7,479 nucleotides of DNA from Christensenella sp. UBA7707 (GTDB lineage Bacteria; Bacillota; Clostridia; Christensenellales; CAG-138): NCBI GenBank assembly GCA_002482435.1, contig DLFZ01000139.1:1-7479 (forward strand), written 5' to 3'. Numbering within the stretch: position 1 is the stretch's first letter; each line of letters starts with the position of its first letter. Below, piece after piece: positions 5,615 through 7,479 of the stretch. The notes beneath the pieces are model-generated. The model saw only the letters and a program-made list of their open reading frames with translations. It was not told where the DNA came from and made no database searches. The translations under genes and the position numbers were made by a program.

Positions 5615-7479
5615 ATGAGTAAAAAGGTTGTTATCATCGGCGGGGTGGCAGGCGGCGCGACCGCGGCAGCCCGTCTGCGGCGGCTCGACGAAACCGCCAA
5701 CATCGTTATGTTCGAGCGCGGGGATTATATTTCCTACGCAAATTGCGGGCTTCCTTACCACGTGAGCGGGGTGATCCGTTCGCGCGACGCGCTTTTGCTG
5801 CAAACGCCCTCCGCCATGATGAAGAAGTTCAACATGGATGTTCGCGTGCGTCAGGAGGTCGTTTCCATCGACCGTGCCAACAAAACCGTAACCGTGAAGA
5901 AGGCAGATAACGGCGAAACGTATACGGAACCTTATGATACGCTCGTTTTGGCAACCGGCTCCTCGCCGGTGAGGCCGCCCATTCCGGGCATCGACGCGGA
6001 AAACATCCTCACGCTTTGGACCGTACCTGATACCGACAAGCTCAAATCACGCGTGCGCGACGGCGGCGTGGAGCGCGCGGTGGTCGTGGGCGGCGGCTTC
6101 ATCGGCCTTGAGGTGGCAGAAAACCTGAGGCACCTTGGGATCGAGGTAACCATCGTCGAAATGCTCGATCAGGTTATGGCTCCGCTCGATTATGAAATGG
6201 CGAAGCTTCTTCACGAGAACATCGAGAAAAACGGCGTAAAGCTTTGCTTGGGCGACGGCGTATCCGCGTTTTCGCAAACGGACGACGGTGGCGTCCGCGT
6301 AGAGCTCAAAAGCGGCAAGGCCATTGAAGCGGAGCTTGCGGTGCTCGCCATTGGTGTGCGCCCAAACAACGAGCTTGCAAAAGCCGCGGGGCTTACGCTC
6401 AACGCGCGCGGCGGCGTGGTGACGGATGAATACCTTCGTACTTCCGACCCCGATATTTACGCGGTCGGCGATGTGATTGAGGTAGAGGACTTTATTCTCA
6501 AGGGACGCACAATGGTGCCCCTTGCCGGCCCTGCAAACAAGCAAGGGCGCATTGCCGCAAACAACATTGCGGGCTTTGCGGAAAAGTACGAGGGCACGCA
6601 GGGAAGCTCCGTCGTCAAGGTGTTTGACCTTACGGCGGCATCTACGGGGCTTAACGAAAAGACGCTTATTGCGCGCGGGCTAGTACGCGGCAAGGATTTT
6701 GAAAGCGCCACCATCATCCAAAACTCGCACGCGGGCTATTATCCGGGCGCAGTGCCCATGACGCTCAAGCTTTTGTTCACGCCGGACGGAAGCAAGCTTT
6801 TCGGCGCACAGATTGTGGGCGTGGACGGCGTGGATAAGCGCATTGATACGTTGGGCGTAACGATTCGCCTTGGCGGCGGGGTGGAGGCGCTTAAGTCGCT
6901 TGAGCTTGCGTATGCACCGCCGTATTCCTCTGCAAAGGATCCGGTAAATATGCTCGGTTTCGTGGCAGGGAACGTGCTTTCCGGCCAGGTGAAGTTTGCA
7001 GCGTGGGATGCCGCAGAAAAAAGCGACCCGCAGCAAACAATATTGCTCGACGTTCGCGAGGAAAGCGAACGCATGGCGTTTTCCGTGCCCGGCTCGGTCG
7101 GCATACCGCTCGGGCATCTTCGTGCAAGGCTCGGCGAGCTCGATAAAAACAAGGAAGTTATCGTGTTCTGCGCCATCGGCGTGCGGGCCTACAATGCCGC
7201 GCGCATTCTTATGAACCATGGGTTTGAAAACGTAAAGGTTTACCCGGGCGGCTCGCGCTTTTACATGGCCACACATTACGAAACGCTTGAAAACGCGCCG
7301 GCAATGCCTGCCAAGGTGGAAGACAGCGGCCATGAAAAGGCGGAACACGCGCCCGCCGCTTCCATACGGCTCGATTGCAGTGGCCTTCAATGCCCAGGCC
7401 CCATCATGAAGGTGTTTGAATCCATGAAGGAAATGGAGGAAGGACAGGTGGTGGAGGTCACCGCCAACGACCCCGGCTT
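5615..7479 (+). CDS. CoA-disulfide/persulfide reductase fused to rhodanese and TusA-like domains (3' end beyond window)
   Basis: The ATG at 5615 has GGAGG at 5604-5608. The frame stays open to the window edge, giving 621 complete codons. Residues 1 to about 450 form an FAD- and NAD(P)H-dependent reductase of the CoA-disulfide reductase group: FAD loop GGVAGGATAAAR (9-20), active-site Cys44 in YANCGLPY, NAD(P)H loop GGGFIG (159-164), second FAD motif IYAVGD (281-286), Y375-Y376 in GYYPGA, and the family tail YAPPYSSAKDPVNMLG. A rhodanese domain at about 470-555 has LLDVR (D479) and a six-residue active loop CAIGVR with Cys519. After a linker, a TusA-like domain starts near 584 with LDCSGLQCPGP, where Cys593 is the sulfur carrier and Cys588 an extra cysteine. 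Such proteins reduce CoA or protein persulfides and polysulfides to thiol and sulfide with NAD(P)H. The added domains should pass sulfane sulfur between cysteines. A DsrE-type domain often follows TusA in such fusions, but this cannot be seen here. Confidence 0.93.
   Translation, partial: MSKKVVIIGGVAGGATAAARLRRLDETANIVMFERGDYISYANCGLPYHVSGVIRSRDALLLQTPSAMMKKFNMDVRVRQEVVSIDRANKTVTVKKADNGETYTEPYDTLVLATGSSPVRPPIPGIDAENILTLWTVPDTDKLKSRVRDGGVERAVVVGGGFIGLEVAENLRHLGIEVTIVEMLDQVMAPLDYEMAKLLHENIEKNGVKLCLGDGVSAFSQTDDGGVRVELKSGKAIEAELAVLAIGVRPNNELAKAAGLTLNARGGVVTDEYLRTSDPDIYAVGDVIEVEDFILKGRTMVPLAGPANKQGRIAANNIAGFAEKYEGTQGSSVVKVFDLTAASTGLNEKTLIARGLVRGKDFESATIIQNSHAGYYPGAVPMTLKLLFTPDGSKLFGAQIVGVDGVDKRIDTLGVTIRLGGGVEALKSLELAYAPPYSSAKDPVNMLGFVAGNVLSGQVKFAAWDAAEKSDPQQTILLDVREESERMAFSVPGSVGIPLGHLRARLGELDKNKEVIVFCAIGVRAYNAARILMNHGFENVKVYPGGSRFYMATHYETLENAPAMPAKVEDSGHEKAEHAPAASIRLDCSGLQCPGPIMKVFESMKEMEEGQVVEVTANDPG

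Noticed and set aside
4681..5622. A 313-codon open frame on the + strand across the pgsA-like gene
   Set aside because: It lies antisense to a gene with a complete CDP-alcohol phosphatidyltransferase signature. It has no ribosome binding site, starts inside the end of the VanW gene, crosses both the shared terminator and the divergent promoter region, and its product is unusually rich in basic and polar residues.
6680..7390. A 236-codon open frame on the - strand inside the persulfide reductase gene
   Set aside because: It is antisense to the reductase, rhodanese and TusA-like domains with intact motifs, and its predicted product shows no recognisable domain.

Overview
The window looks like a chromosomal segment of a low-to-moderate GC Gram-positive anaerobe, most likely Bacillota, class Clostridia (a Christensenellales or Oscillospirales type lineage would fit). 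The basis is the clostridial form of the redox repressor Rex, strong AGGAGG-type ribosome binding sites, a VanW/YoaR-type cell-envelope protein, an FCD-type GntR regulator and a CoA-disulfide-reductase-like persulfide enzyme. No rRNA, tRNA, CRISPR array, insertion sequence or phage gene is visible.

Layout, left to right: the 3' end of a nitroreductase-family gene (+, ends 233); rex (+, 313-945); a strong hairpin terminator in the convergent gap; a beta-class DNA methyltransferase without a restriction partner (-, 2244-1063); a terminator for the next gene; a GntR/FCD transcription factor (-, 3066-2422) with a good promoter; a divergent gene for a secreted VanW-domain protein (+, start probably TTG at 3318, ends 4730); a second shared convergent terminator; a CDP-alcohol phosphatidyltransferase of the PgsA type (-, 5340-4795); a 274-bp divergent promoter region; and a multidomain FAD/NAD(P)H persulfide reductase (+, from 5615) carrying rhodanese and TusA-like domains and running off the right edge.

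The genes do not form one operon. They are mostly single transcription units in alternating orientation, each with its own signals: two convergent pairs share hairpin terminators, and two divergent gaps carry promoters. Themes are redox and sulfur handling (nitroreductase, Rex, persulfide reductase) and envelope or lipid biosynthesis (VanW protein, PgsA-like enzyme). The points most worth following are the reductase-rhodanese-TusA fusion, the orphan methyltransferase with an unassigned C-terminal tail, and a 13-bp dyad of FadR/GntR type lying on the -10 box of the pgsA-like gene. Nothing here is convincingly a new defence or mobile system.
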